NCBI GenBank assembly: GCA_023410645.1
Contig: JAEYPQ010000040.1
Span: 25,298 to 89,297 of the forward strand
Direction of reading: 5' to 3'
DNA length: 64,000 nt
Source: Bacillota bacterium
GTDB lineage: Bacteria; Bacillota; Clostridia; TANB77; CAG-465
The notes beneath the pieces were generated by a model that was given only the letters and a program-made list of their open reading frames with translations, searched no databases and was not told the DNA's origin. Shown here piece by piece: positions 1 through 8,016 of this stretch; within the stretch, counting starts at the first letter, position 1; each line of letters opens with the position of its first letter. Both the position numbers and the translations under genes were made by a program.

Positions 1-1338
1 GAAGTAACATCAACTGGAATAGTAAGATATGAGTATAATATAAATGATGGAGCTTGGCAAACATACAATAGCACAAATAAAATAGTGGTGTCAACTGAAG
101 GAACAACATATGTAAAAGCAAGGGCTGTAAATAATGTTGGAACAAATGGGGCAATTAGTACAGGATATGTAGTAAGAATAGATAAAGTATCACCTACGAT
201 CACAGCATCAAGTGGAGGAAGTACTGCTTCTAGTGTAACGGTAATTGCAACAGCAAGTGACAGTGGAAGTGGAATAAATGGATCTAGTTATCAATATTCA
301 AAGGATAATGGATCAACTTGGACAGGAGCAATTGGTTCAAATAGCTATACATTTAATAGTCTATCTACAGGAACATATAATTGTAAAGTAATGGTATCGG
401 ATAATGCAGGAAATAGTACTATATCAAATACTATTTCAATAACAGCAATAGAGTATCCACAATCTAATTCTCCAGGTACAGAAGAAACTCCAGGAACACC
501 AAAAACAGAAAATACTACAATAAATGGTAAAACACCAACATATAATAATCCAGTAATACCAGCAGGATTTAGTCCTGTAAATACTTCAACTGCTAGTTGG
601 ACTTTATCAGGAGGAATTCCACAAGGATGGAATAATGGGTTAGTAATACAAGATAATTATGGAAATCAGTTTGTATGGGTACCAGTAGATGGAGTAAATG
701 TACCATATGCTAAATGGTGTACATCAGGTCAATCATATTTATACACAGTTGAAGGTACACTTCCAACTGGATTTAGTGAAGATACAATAACTACTAAATA
801 TAAAGGATTTTATATAGCAAGATATGAAGCAAGTTATAATGGTGGAAAAGTAGCAAGTAAAAAAGGAAGTTCGTGGGTATATATAACTTTCTCAGATGCA
901 AAAAATTACTGTGAAAGCATGTCAACTGGTTATGGATACAATACAGCACTGCTAGGAACAACAATATTGACTGGAATACAATGGGATACTGTAATGAAAT
1001 GGATAGAAAATTCTGGAATAAGTGTTACAAATAGTACATCATGGGGTAATTATTTCGATGCGTCATTTACATATACATATCCAGAAACAGGAAATAAACC
1101 TGATAATTCAAGTGCAATATTATATACAGGAGCAACAAGCAGAAATAGTGCAAAAAATATATATGATTTAGCAGGAAATATGGAAGAATGGACAAATGAG
1201 AAATATTCAGGTGATTATGTTAGACGTGGTAGCCACTTCAACACTACCGGTTATGCATATCCAGCAGCTTATCGTACATCTTCTTTGATTGGTTCTAATG
1301 GTAGTGCCGGATTTAGACCAATGCTATATGTTAAATAA
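1..1338 (+). CDS. C-terminal part of a large surface protein with Ig-like repeats and an FGE/C-type-lectin-like end (5' truncated by window)
   Basis: The reading frame is open from base 1, so the start lies outside the window; 445 codons are visible. Residues up to about 150 are Ser/Thr/Gly-rich and beta-type, resembling bacterial Ig-like surface repeats (an 'ISNTISITA' strand closes one). A Pro/Thr linker follows. The last ~250 residues resemble the formylglycine-generating-enzyme/sulfatase-modifying-factor fold: 'FVWVPVDG', 'GFYIARYEAS', 'DLAGNMEEWTNE' and a terminal 'GFRPMLYVK'. In many phage and bacterial proteins this fold is a ligand-binding C-type lectin rather than an enzyme. No FGE active-site cysteine pair is evident, so binding or display is more likely than catalysis. 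Codon use changes sharply in the last 32 codons (see the entry at 1222). Family assignment is by eye; the N-terminus and anchoring mode are unknown. Confidence 0.75.
   Translation, partial: EVTSTGIVRYEYNINDGAWQTYNSTNKIVVSTEGTTYVKARAVNNVGTNGAISTGYVVRIDKVSPTITASSGGSTASSVTVIATASDSGSGINGSSYQYSKDNGSTWTGAIGSNSYTFNSLSTGTYNCKVMVSDNAGNSTISNTISITAIEYPQSNSPGTEETPGTPKTENTTINGKTPTYNNPVIPAGFSPVNTSTASWTLSGGIPQGWNNGLVIQDNYGNQFVWVPVDGVNVPYAKWCTSGQSYLYTVEGTLPTGFSEDTITTKYKGFYIARYEASYNGGKVASKKGSSWVYITFSDAKNYCESMSTGYGYNTALLGTTILTGIQWDTVMKWIENSGISVTNSTSWGNYFDASFTYTYPETGNKPDNSSAILYTGATSRNSAKNIYDLAGNMEEWTNEKYSGDYVRRGSHFNTTGYAYPAAYRTSSLIGSNGSAGFRPMLYVK
1222..1317 (+). other. Candidate variable region (VR) of a diversity-generating retroelement
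   Basis: In these 32 codons 24 end in C or T (agc, cac, ttc, aac, acc, gcc, cgt, ggt), while the preceding gene strongly prefers A-ending codons. The stretch sits at the extreme C-terminus of a C-type-lectin-like domain and ends in GFR just before the stop, which is the usual place of a DGR variable region. The NNY pattern is what adenine mutagenesis of AAC/AAT template codons would leave. No template repeat or reverse transcriptase is visible in the window. Confidence 0.45.
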
Positions 1339-1384
1339 TAAGTTGAAATAATATATAATTGAAGTATCATAATAAATAAAATTT

Positions 1385-1421
1385 AAAATGGGTTTGATTT
1401 TTTATTAAGCCCATTTTATTT
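1385..1421 (+). terminator. Rho-independent terminator after the surface protein gene
   Basis: Arms aaaatggg (1385-1392) and cccatttt (1410-1417) form an 8-bp stem that can be extended across one bulged G, followed by a T-rich stretch. Confidence 0.65.
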
Positions 1422-1489
1422 ATTATATTAAATCTTAAAAAATCGTTATAAAACTTCTATTGATTATTTAAAATCTTTATAATTAATGA

Positions 1490-1495
1490 TATAAT
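1490..1495 (+). promoter_or_regulatory. Possible extended -10 promoter for the phosphatase/HD pair
   Basis: TATAAT at 1490-1495 is preceded by TGA, a form repeated at many stronger promoters in this window. The -35 match is poor (tttaaa). The 273-base gap 1339-1611 otherwise holds only the terminator. Confidence 0.3.
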
Positions 1496-1611
1496 ATGTT
1501 TGTTGAGAGATAAGATTTTTTTATTATTTGAGGATAAGAAAATTAAAATATATATGAGAAAATTTAGCATTTATGAGTAGACTTTTAAATAACATGAGGT
1601 GGATTTAAAAT

Positions 1612-2151
1612 ATGACAAATATATATGTAGTTAGACATGGACAGACTAATTGTAATAAGGAAAGTAAATATAATTGTAGATATGACGAGGATATAAATGA
1701 AATAGGAATTGAACAGGCAAATAGTACTAGTGAACAAGTTAAGAAGTTAAATATTGATTTAATTATTTGTTCACCAATGAAAAGAACAAAACATACTATG
1801 AATTTATTAAATGTGAATAATATACCAGTAATTTATGATGATAGATTAATTGAAAGAGATGGGGGAAAGCTTACTTTAACAACTATTGATGAATATTATT
1901 ATAAAGAATATTATAATTATTATTCCACTAAATTTGTTGATGGTCTTGAAACTTTACCAGAATTATTTAACAGGGTTCATTTATTTTTAGATGAAATTAT
2001 AAAGAAATATAATAATAAGAATATATTATTAGTTACTCATGGAGCAGTAGCAAGAGCAATACAATTTTATTTTGAAGAAATACCGAATGATGGAATGCTT
2101 CTTAATGTAAGTGGACAAAAAAATTGCGAAATAAAGAAATATGAGGTGTAA
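1612..2151 (+). CDS. Histidine phosphatase family protein (phosphoglycerate mutase-like)
   Basis: A 179-residue protein that opens with the catalytic RHG motif of the histidine phosphatase superfamily (R8-H9-G10 in 'VVRHGQTN'). The second catalytic histidine is in 'LLVTHGAVARA' near residue 143. 'CSPMKRTKHTM' matches the usual 'SxxxRAxxTA' region, and an acidic residue falls in 'LIERDGG'. Members remove phosphate through a phosphohistidine intermediate; the substrate cannot be read from the sequence. A gaggtgg ribosome binding site precedes the ATG. The gene ends one base before the HD-domain gene, whose ribosome binding site lies inside its last codons, so the two are probably translationally coupled and may act in the same nucleotide or sugar-phosphate salvage step. 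Confidence 0.85.
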   Translation: MTNIYVVRHGQTNCNKESKYNCRYDEDINEIGIEQANSTSEQVKKLNIDLIICSPMKRTKHTMNLLNVNNIPVIYDDRLIERDGGKLTLTTIDEYYYKEYYNYYSTKFVDGLETLPELFNRVHLFLDEIIKKYNNKNILLVTHGAVARAIQFYFEEIPNDGMLLNVSGQKNCEIKKYEV

Positions 2152-2152
2152 T

Positions 2153-2734
2153 ATGAAATTAACTAGTGAAAAGGCGTTAGAAATGTTAAATAACTCAAGA
2201 GGAACAGCAAAAGATGATTATTGGATTGAACACTCTATTTGTGTCGGTAAAACTGCTGAGAAGATTGCAGAAGTATTAAATTTAGATACAGAAAAAGCAA
2301 TGACTTTAGGTTATATTCATGATATTGGGAAAAGTGTTGGCGAGTTTAGCGAACATGTTATGAACGGATATAATCTTTTAAAAGAACTGGGATATGATGA
2401 TGAGTATATCAATATTTGTTTAACTCATTCATATTTGAACAATGATGTATTATGTACTGCTGGTGGAATACCAGATGATATTCCATTTAGAACTGAATTT
2501 ATTAAAAATCATGAATATACAATATATGAAAAAATAGTCAATCTTTGTGATTTAATGTGTACAAGTGTAGTTATGACAATTGATAAAAGAATAGTTGATA
2601 TCATTACACGTAGAGGTGCTTATAGCAATACACAATATCATGTTAAAGAGACATATAAGTTAAAAAAATATTTTGATGATCTATTAGGTTATAATGTTTA
2701 TGATTTATTTCCTGATATAATTAATAATATATAA
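2153..2734 (+). CDS. HD-domain metal-dependent phosphohydrolase
   Basis: About 193 residues with the HD signature: 'EHSICVGKTAEKIAE' (first His), 'LGYIHDIGK' (HD pair), 'SEHVMNGYNLL' and 'ICLTHSYLNND'. HD proteins hydrolyse phosphate esters, often of nucleotides; the substrate here is unknown. I place the start at 2153 because gaggtg (2143-2148) is correctly spaced for it; an ATG 12 bases upstream lies inside that ribosome binding site. It lies one base after the histidine phosphatase stop and is followed by a strong terminator, so the two form a closed two-gene unit. Confidence 0.8.
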   Translation: MKLTSEKALEMLNNSRGTAKDDYWIEHSICVGKTAEKIAEVLNLDTEKAMTLGYIHDIGKSVGEFSEHVMNGYNLLKELGYDDEYINICLTHSYLNNDVLCTAGGIPDDIPFRTEFIKNHEYTIYEKIVNLCDLMCTSVVMTIDKRIVDIITRRGAYSNTQYHVKETYKLKKYFDDLLGYNVYDLFPDIINNI

Positions 2735-2735
2735 T

Positions 2736-2766
2736 AAAAGTATAAGCTAAAAGCTTATACTTTTTT
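2736..2766 (+). terminator. Strong rho-independent terminator
   Basis: Perfect 13-bp stem (2736-2748 with 2752-2764, arm aaaagtataagct), a three-base loop and a run of six T. It isolates the phosphatase/HD unit from the TetR promoter 60 bases on. Confidence 0.9.
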
Positions 2767-2820
2767 ACTTTTATCTATATTTGTAATTAATTTTTATAAA
2801 TTTAATATAATTTATAAAGA

Positions 2821-2852
2821 CTATTGACTAAGTTAGTCAATAGCAGTATAAT
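2821..2852 (+). promoter_or_regulatory. Sigma-A promoter overlapped by a 23-bp perfect palindrome (TetR operator)
   Basis: -35 TTGACT at 2825-2830 and -10 TATAAT at 2847-2852 with a 16-base spacer. The -35 box is embedded in a perfect palindrome whose 11-base arms are 2821-2831 and 2833-2843 (ctattgactaa / ttagtcaatag) around a central G. This is the expected size and position for an operator bound by the TetR protein encoded next, giving autorepression of the exporter operon. It also excludes an in-frame start at 2824, which would fall within the promoter. Confidence 0.85.
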
Positions 2853-2880
2853 ACATTTTATGAGAGGAGTGAAGTATTGT

Positions 2881-3513
2881 ATGTATTCAAAATTCTTGAA
2901 TTTGAGTAAAGAAAAACAAAATAAAATTATAAATGCAGCTTTAAATATTTTTTCAAGTTCAATATATAAGAACGCATCTACAGATGAAATTGTTAAATCT
3001 GCCGGTATTTCTAAAGGCTCATTATTTCATTATTTTAAGAGCAAAGAAGATCTATATTTGTATTTATATGATTATTCTGTTGGGTTATTTAAAAAGGACT
3101 TTTATTCAAAGATTGATTTAAATGAAAGAGATATATTTAAAAAATTTTCTAATATTACTTCTGTTAAACTTGAGTTAGTTAGAAAGCATCCGGATATATT
3201 TAATTTTGTTTATAAAGCAATGTATTTTGAGGATAATCCAAGATTAAAGAAAGAAATAAATAAAAGAAATGATAGTTTGGTTATTGAAAACTACAATAAA
3301 TTTTTTACAGATATTGATAAGAGTAGGTTTAGAAATGATATTGATCCAAATAAGGCAATTGAACTTATAATACTGACTATGAACGGTTATGCAAGTAAAG
3401 AAGCTTTAAATGTAAAACCGTCAGAAGATAATGAAGATTTATACAATAAATGGATTAGAGAAGTAAATGAATATACTGAAATAATGAAAAAAATTTATTA
3501 TAAAGGAGAATAG
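2881..3513 (+). CDS. TetR/AcrR-family transcriptional regulator
   Basis: A 210-residue protein. The N-terminal TetR helix-turn-helix is plain: 'KIINAALNIFSSS', 'ASTDEIVKSAGISKGSLFHYF', 'KSKEDLYLYLYD'. The rest is a helical ligand-binding and dimerisation domain. I choose the ATG at 2881 because the promoter and operator lie at 2821-2852 and gaggag is at 2863-2868; ATG 2860 is an alternative. First gene of a four-gene unit with the ABC ATPase and two permeases (gaps of 2, 3 and 12 bases). It is very likely an autorepressor that is released by a substrate of the exporter, by analogy with TetR-ABC operons. Confidence 0.88.
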   Translation: MYSKFLNLSKEKQNKIINAALNIFSSSIYKNASTDEIVKSAGISKGSLFHYFKSKEDLYLYLYDYSVGLFKKDFYSKIDLNERDIFKKFSNITSVKLELVRKHPDIFNFVYKAMYFEDNPRLKKEINKRNDSLVIENYNKFFTDIDKSRFRNDIDPNKAIELIILTMNGYASKEALNVKPSEDNEDLYNKWIREVNEYTEIMKKIYYKGE

Positions 3514-3515
3514 TT

Positions 3516-4400
3516 ATGAGTATTATTGAAATTAAAAATTTAACAAAAAATTATGGAAAAGCAAGAGGTATTATTGATGTTAGTTTAAATGTAGAAGAAG
3601 GAGAAATATTTGGATTTATTGGCCCAAATGGAGCTGGTAAAAGTACGACAATAAGGACTTTATTAGAATTAATTCATCCTACAAGTGGTGAAGCTAAAAT
3701 ATTTGGAAAAAATTGTATTTCTAATTCGCCAGAAATAATGAAAGAGGTGGGGTATTTACCATCAGAAGTATTTTATTACGATGGAATGAAAGTTATTGAT
3801 TTACTTAACTATTCAGCTTCTTTTTACAATAAAGATTGTTCAAAAAGAATACACGAGCTTGCAAAAATAATGGATTTGGATTTAAGCAAGAAAATAGATG
3901 AATTATCATATGGTAATAAGAAAAAAGTGGGTATTGTTCAGGCATTATTACATGAACCTAAACTTATTATCTTAGATGAACCTACTGGTGGACTTGATCC
4001 TCTAATGCAACAAAAATTCTTTGATCTATTAAAAGAAGAAAATAAAAAAGGTGCAACTGTACTATTTTCATCACACGTGTTAAGTGAAGTCCAAAGAGTA
4101 TGTGATAGAGTTGCTATAATCAAAGAAGGCAGAATTATAAAAATTGAGAAAATGAGTGAAATTAATGAGAATAATTATAAGAGATTTAAAATAGAAGTAA
4201 AAGAAAAAGTAGCAACTGAATATTTTCAAATTGATGGAGTTACTAATTTGCAAATAAAAGATTCTATTTATAGTTTCATGTTTAAAGGAGATATAAATGA
4301 TATATTAAAAAAAGTAAGTGAGATAAAAATAAATAATATATGGGTGGATGAACCTGATCTTGAAGAAATATTCTTACATTATTATAATAAGGAGGACTAA
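3516..4400 (+). CDS. ABC transporter ATP-binding protein (ABC-2 exporter)
   Basis: A 294-residue ATPase with Walker A 'GPNGAGKST', a variant signature 'LSYGNKKKVG', Walker B 'LIILDEPTGGLDP' and H-loop 'FSSHVLSE'. The C-terminal ~80 residues are the accessory domain usual in exporter ATPases of the CcmA/NatA type. It lies two bases after the TetR stop with aaaggag ahead of it, and is followed directly by two ABC-2 permeases with which it should form a heteromeric exporter. The substrate is unknown; drugs, peptides or lipids are all possible for this class. Confidence 0.9.
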   Translation: MSIIEIKNLTKNYGKARGIIDVSLNVEEGEIFGFIGPNGAGKSTTIRTLLELIHPTSGEAKIFGKNCISNSPEIMKEVGYLPSEVFYYDGMKVIDLLNYSASFYNKDCSKRIHELAKIMDLDLSKKIDELSYGNKKKVGIVQALLHEPKLIILDEPTGGLDPLMQQKFFDLLKEENKKGATVLFSSHVLSEVQRVCDRVAIIKEGRIIKIEKMSEINENNYKRFKIEVKEKVATEYFQIDGVTNLQIKDSIYSFMFKGDINDILKKVSEIKINNIWVDEPDLEEIFLHYYNKED

Positions 4401-4403
4401 ACT

Positions 4404-5192
4404 ATGAATATTTATTTACATGAACTAAAAGCAAATAGTAAATTTGTTATAAATTGGCTTATAGCAATTCTTTGTGTTGCTCTTATAATGATTTCAAGTT
4501 ATATTGCTGTTAGTAAAGATTTAGATTCATTTAGGCAAGTACTTTCTAATTATCCAGAAAGTATAAAAATTGCTTTTGGTATAAATATTGATAAAATAAC
4601 CTCAATTCTTGGATATTTTTCATCCTTTGTATTGGCAATTTTATGTGTATGCAGCGCTATTGAGGCTATGATTTTAGGAATATCTATTTTATCAAAAGAG
4701 ATTAGAGAAAAAACAGCAGACTTCCTATATTCAAAACCTGTTTCTAGAAATAAAGTTATAACTTCTAAATTACTTGCTTCACTTACATTATTGATAATTT
4801 GCAATATAATTTTTATAATAGTTGTGTTTATAGCACTAAATATAGTATCTAATTCCACTTTTGACCTTACTACATTTATATTAATTGCAATAATTCCTTT
4901 TATTATACAACTTATATTCTTCTCACTTGGAATGTTTATATCATCACTCATGTCTAAGGTGAAGGCTGTTTTACCTATATCTATGGGTATAGTATTTGGA
5001 TTTTATATATTAAGTTCATTTGCTGATGAGAAGTTAAGAGCTATAATGCCATTTAAATATTTTGATACAAGTTATATATTAGATAAATCTAAATATGAAT
5101 TAAATTATGTTTTAATTACTATTGCAGTAATTATCTTATCTACATTTTTTACTTATATAATATATAAGAAAAAAGATATAGAAGCAGTTTAA
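4404..5192 (+). CDS. ABC-2 type permease, first subunit
   Basis: 262 residues with about six hydrophobic segments (for example near residues 16-36, 65-90, 115-140, 150-175, 185-200 and 240-257). The cytoplasmic 'KEIREKTADFLYSKPVSRNKV' stretch is the signature loop of ABC-2 permeases and recurs in the next gene. A ggaggac ribosome binding site lies within the end of the ATPase gene. Paralogous to the following permease, so the exporter core is probably a heterodimer energised by the upstream ATPase. Confidence 0.88.
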   Translation: MNIYLHELKANSKFVINWLIAILCVALIMISSYIAVSKDLDSFRQVLSNYPESIKIAFGINIDKITSILGYFSSFVLAILCVCSAIEAMILGISILSKEIREKTADFLYSKPVSRNKVITSKLLASLTLLIICNIIFIIVVFIALNIVSNSTFDLTTFILIAIIPFIIQLIFFSLGMFISSLMSKVKAVLPISMGIVFGFYILSSFADEKLRAIMPFKYFDTSYILDKSKYELNYVLITIAVIILSTFFTYIIYKKKDIEAV

Positions 5193-5204
5193 AGAGGTGA
5201 AAAT

Positions 5205-6008
5205 ATGAATATTTTTTTAAGAGAAATGAATGCCAATAAAAAGGCACTTATAATATGGTCTATATGTATGATATTATTTGTGTGGATGGGAATGCAAAAA
5301 TATGAAGCATTTGTTGGAGATGGAACAAACATGGCAAATTTTAGTCAGATGATGGATTCAATGCCAAAAGTTTTGCAAACACTGTGGGGAATTTCTAAAT
5401 TTGATATTACAAGTCCAATAGGATTTTTTGGAATAATATATCCTTTTTTACTATTAATGGGTGGAATACATGCCGGGATGTTAGGTGCGGGTATAATTTC
5501 AAAAGAAGAAAGAGATAAAACTGTTGAATTTTTAATGGCAAAACCTGTATCAAGGAATAAAATTATGACTGCTAAAATAATGGCAGTACTTACAAATTTA
5601 ATAGTATTTAATATTGTTACTTATATTACATCATTTGTTATATTAAATCAATTATCAAATAATTCATTTATATCATCAATAATACTTACTATGATAGGAA
5701 CGTTTTTTGTTCAAGTTCTATTTGCTATAATTGGTGTAGGATTTGCAGCTATGAGTAAAAATTATAAAAAATCTGGATCTATGACTGTTTTTATACTTTT
5801 AGGAAGTTATTTGTTATCCGCTTTTATAGATATGAGTGATAAATTCAATATTTTAAGTGTTTTAACACCATTTAAATATTTTGATGGAAAAGAACTTCTT
5901 GTTGATAAAACTTTAAATGTTGGATATACTTTATTAACTTTAGCTATTATAATCTGTATTTTAGTATTTTCATATAGAAAATACACAAAAAGAGATCTTA
6001 ATTTCTAA
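5205..6008 (+). CDS. ABC-2 type permease, second subunit
   Basis: 267 residues, about six membrane segments, with the loop 'KEERDKTVEFLMAKPVSRNK' that aligns with the one in the preceding permease. The shared 'PFKYFD' motif near residue 220 of both proteins confirms they are paralogues. Last gene of the TetR-exporter operon. No hairpin terminator is evident in the 153 bases that follow, but two copies of 'agatcttatg' (from about 6052 and 6108) occur there. Confidence 0.88.
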   Translation: MNIFLREMNANKKALIIWSICMILFVWMGMQKYEAFVGDGTNMANFSQMMDSMPKVLQTLWGISKFDITSPIGFFGIIYPFLLLMGGIHAGMLGAGIISKEERDKTVEFLMAKPVSRNKIMTAKIMAVLTNLIVFNIVTYITSFVILNQLSNNSFISSIILTMIGTFFVQVLFAIIGVGFAAMSKNYKKSGSMTVFILLGSYLLSAFIDMSDKFNILSVLTPFKYFDGKELLVDKTLNVGYTLLTLAIIICILVFSYRKYTKRDLNF

Positions 6009-6161
6009 TATTTATTATTAATTAAAGAAAGATATAAAATATAAATAAAACAGATCTTATGTATTTTTTATTGTCATTTTTTATAATAAATGTTAATATA
6101 TAAAAAGATCTTATGAATTAATATAGTTTTGAAATCCGTCAATATATAAAGGAGTGATATA

Positions 6162-6884
6162 ATGCCATCATGGGTTATACATCTAAAAATAGCAGAAGAA
6201 ATTAATAAAGAATTAAAATTAAATGATAGTATATATAAATTTGGGAGTGTTATGCCAGATGCTGAAGGATATGTTGTAAATAATCTATCTCAAAACATAT
6301 CATATGATATATCTCATTATGCTTGTTTACAAAATATAAATGAAATGAAATTTATTTTACCAAATAAAGATAAATTTCTAATGTCACATAAAAAAGATAT
6401 AAATAATGATTTGATTTTGGGATATTTTTCGCATATACTTGCAGATTATTTTTTTAATTTTAATACCTTTAAATATAAATATATATGTGATGATAACGAA
6501 AATATTATTGGAGTTATATTAAAGAATAATGAAGATTACTATACTGATAAAAGAAGTATAATGTCTTTAAAACAAAATGATTTTGAAAAATTTTCTAGAA
6601 AAATATATAAAAACATAGATAACAAAATAAAAGAAGAAGATATTGATAAAATATTAGAAAGTTGTAAAATTATAGAAGAGATAAATTATGACAGAGAAGA
6701 TATAATAAAAATAATAGAGTATGTTAATAACATAAAATTTGAATATGACAAAAAAGATATAAATGAGTTTGATTACAGTATATATAGTGAAAAGGATTTA
6801 GAAAATATGTTAGATAATTGTATAAAATATATAAAAAATGAAATTCTGAATTTATATGATTATTTAAATAAATTTGTAAATTAA
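6162..6884 (+). CDS. Zinc-dependent phospholipase C-like protein (S1/P1 nuclease fold)
   Basis: 240 residues. The N-terminal 'MPSWVIHLKIAEEI' with a histidine at 7, 'GSVMPDAEG', 'DISHYACL' and 'LILGYFSHILADYFFN' give the spaced His/Asp zinc ligands of the zinc-dependent phospholipase C/PF00882-like family. The second half is charged and helical. There is no signal peptide, so a cytoplasmic hydrolase or structural homologue is more likely than a secreted lecithinase. aaaggagtg ribosome binding site. Activity inferred from ligand pattern only. Confidence 0.65.
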   Translation: MPSWVIHLKIAEEINKELKLNDSIYKFGSVMPDAEGYVVNNLSQNISYDISHYACLQNINEMKFILPNKDKFLMSHKKDINNDLILGYFSHILADYFFNFNTFKYKYICDDNENIIGVILKNNEDYYTDKRSIMSLKQNDFEKFSRKIYKNIDNKIKEEDIDKILESCKIIEEINYDREDIIKIIEYVNNIKFEYDKKDINEFDYSIYSEKDLENMLDNCIKYIKNEILNLYDYLNKFVN

Positions 6885-6956
6885 TATTTATCTTATAATT
6901 TTTAACAATAATATAAAAGAAACAAGAAAGTATATTAAATATAAAAGAAAATATAA

Positions 6957-6985
6957 AATTGAGCACCATATTCTGGTGCTCAATT
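6957..6985. terminator. Bidirectional terminator between convergent genes
   Basis: 12-bp perfect stem (6957-6968 with 6974-6985, arm aattgagcacca) with a 5-base loop. The T-run is better on the minus strand, serving the PHP gene. Confidence 0.8.
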
Positions 6986-7018
6986 GTTATAATTATTCGT
7001 AAATGTAATAATGATAAA

Positions 7019-7879
7019 TTATTTTATTCTTCTTTTAAGTTCATCTATAATACTTAATTCTGTTATGTGTAGATTGTTATTTTTTCCTGTGCCAAGTTGT
7101 ACATCTGGTTTTACTATTGGTCCATGGTAATCGCTTCCACCACTAACAAATAGGCCAAGTTTTTCTGCAATTCGTAGGGTTCGTTGTGTATAAATAGCAT
7201 CATGACTACTATGATATGCTTCAATTGCCTCCAATCCATAAGATGCCAAAGTATATACGTACTTTTCAATCCAATCAATATCCCGTTTTAGTGTTATATT
7301 ATGGGCAAGAGAAGCTATTCCACCGGCCTGTATAATATATTTTATACATTCATAATCTGTAAGTTCGATTTTCTTTTTATATTTTGGCACTTCATTGAAT
7401 ATTGTAAAGGCATCTTTTACAGTTCTGACATGACCATATTTTACCATTAATTTTGCAATATCGGGTCTTCCAACTGATCCTGATGAAAAATATATCTTTT
7501 CTAAATCACTATTATGAAAATTAATATTTTTGTATTTCATTAATTGTTCTATAATGAACCTAATACGGTCAATATTGTCTTTACGTATCAATTCAGTTAT
7601 AAAATTAAGATTTGGATCATTTAAAGAAATTCCATAACCTAGAATATGGAGTTGTCCGCCTTTAAATTGTGCACCGAGCTCAATACCAGGTATTATTTTT
7701 ATATTACTAAAATTGTTATTATTGATTGCTTCTTTTGCACCTAAAATTGTATCGTGATCAGTTATAGATATTATTGATATATTTTTATCACTAGAATATT
7801 CTAATAATTCATGAGGTGTAAGTTCACCATCCGAATATGTGCTGTGAATATGCATATCTATTAAATTATCTTCTTTCAT
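7019..7879 (-). CDS. PHP-domain phosphoesterase (RNase AM/TrpH-like)
   Basis: 286 residues beginning 'NLIDMHIHSTYSDGELTPHEL', the HxH...D metal site of PHP domains, followed by 'ISITDHDTILGA', 'IPGIELGAQ', 'HILGYG', 'ASLAHN' and 'SGGSDYHG'. These are the conserved metal-binding blocks of the TrpH/YciV group, whose E. coli member is a 3',5'-nucleotide phosphatase and 5'-3' exoribonuclease (RNase AM). Length fits. Transcribed divergently from a LysR regulator across a 137-base gap that contains a perfect palindrome, so the LysR protein may control it. Function inferred from the family. Confidence 0.85.
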   Translation of the reverse strand: MKEDNLIDMHIHSTYSDGELTPHELLEYSSDKNISIISITDHDTILGAKEAINNNNFSNIKIIPGIELGAQFKGGQLHILGYGISLNDPNLNFITELIRKDNIDRIRFIIEQLMKYKNINFHNSDLEKIYFSSGSVGRPDIAKLMVKYGHVRTVKDAFTIFNEVPKYKKKIELTDYECIKYIIQAGGIASLAHNITLKRDIDWIEKYVYTLASYGLEAIEAYHSSHDAIYTQRTLRIAEKLGLFVSGGSDYHGPIVKPDVQLGTGKNNNLHITELSIIDELKRRIK

Positions 7880-7915
7880 ATGGATAATCTCCCTTCTACT
7901 ATTTTTTTATATATT

Positions 7916-7929
7916 AGTTATATATAACT
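7916..7929. promoter_or_regulatory. Perfect 14-bp palindrome in the PHP-LysR divergent intergenic region
   Basis: AGTTATATATAACT reads the same on both strands and lies between the two divergent starts. LysR regulators commonly bind palindromic T-N11-A sites in such positions. In sequence this AT-rich a chance palindrome is possible. Confidence 0.4.
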
Positions 7930-8016
7930 TAACTATTATTACTACTTGTATTATACATCAAATTGTATTATAATTAAAATATATATTAATTATGTTTAAT
8001 ATAAGGAGATGTTATT

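Noticed and set aside
2824..2880. Longer TetR start at 2824
   Set aside because: It lies inside the promoter and operator, and would be upstream of the transcription start.
6010..6161. Two 'agatcttatg' copies as a regulatory or mobile repeat
   Set aside because: Ten bases with one spacing in an AT-rich gap is too little, and no terminator or start pattern accompanies them.
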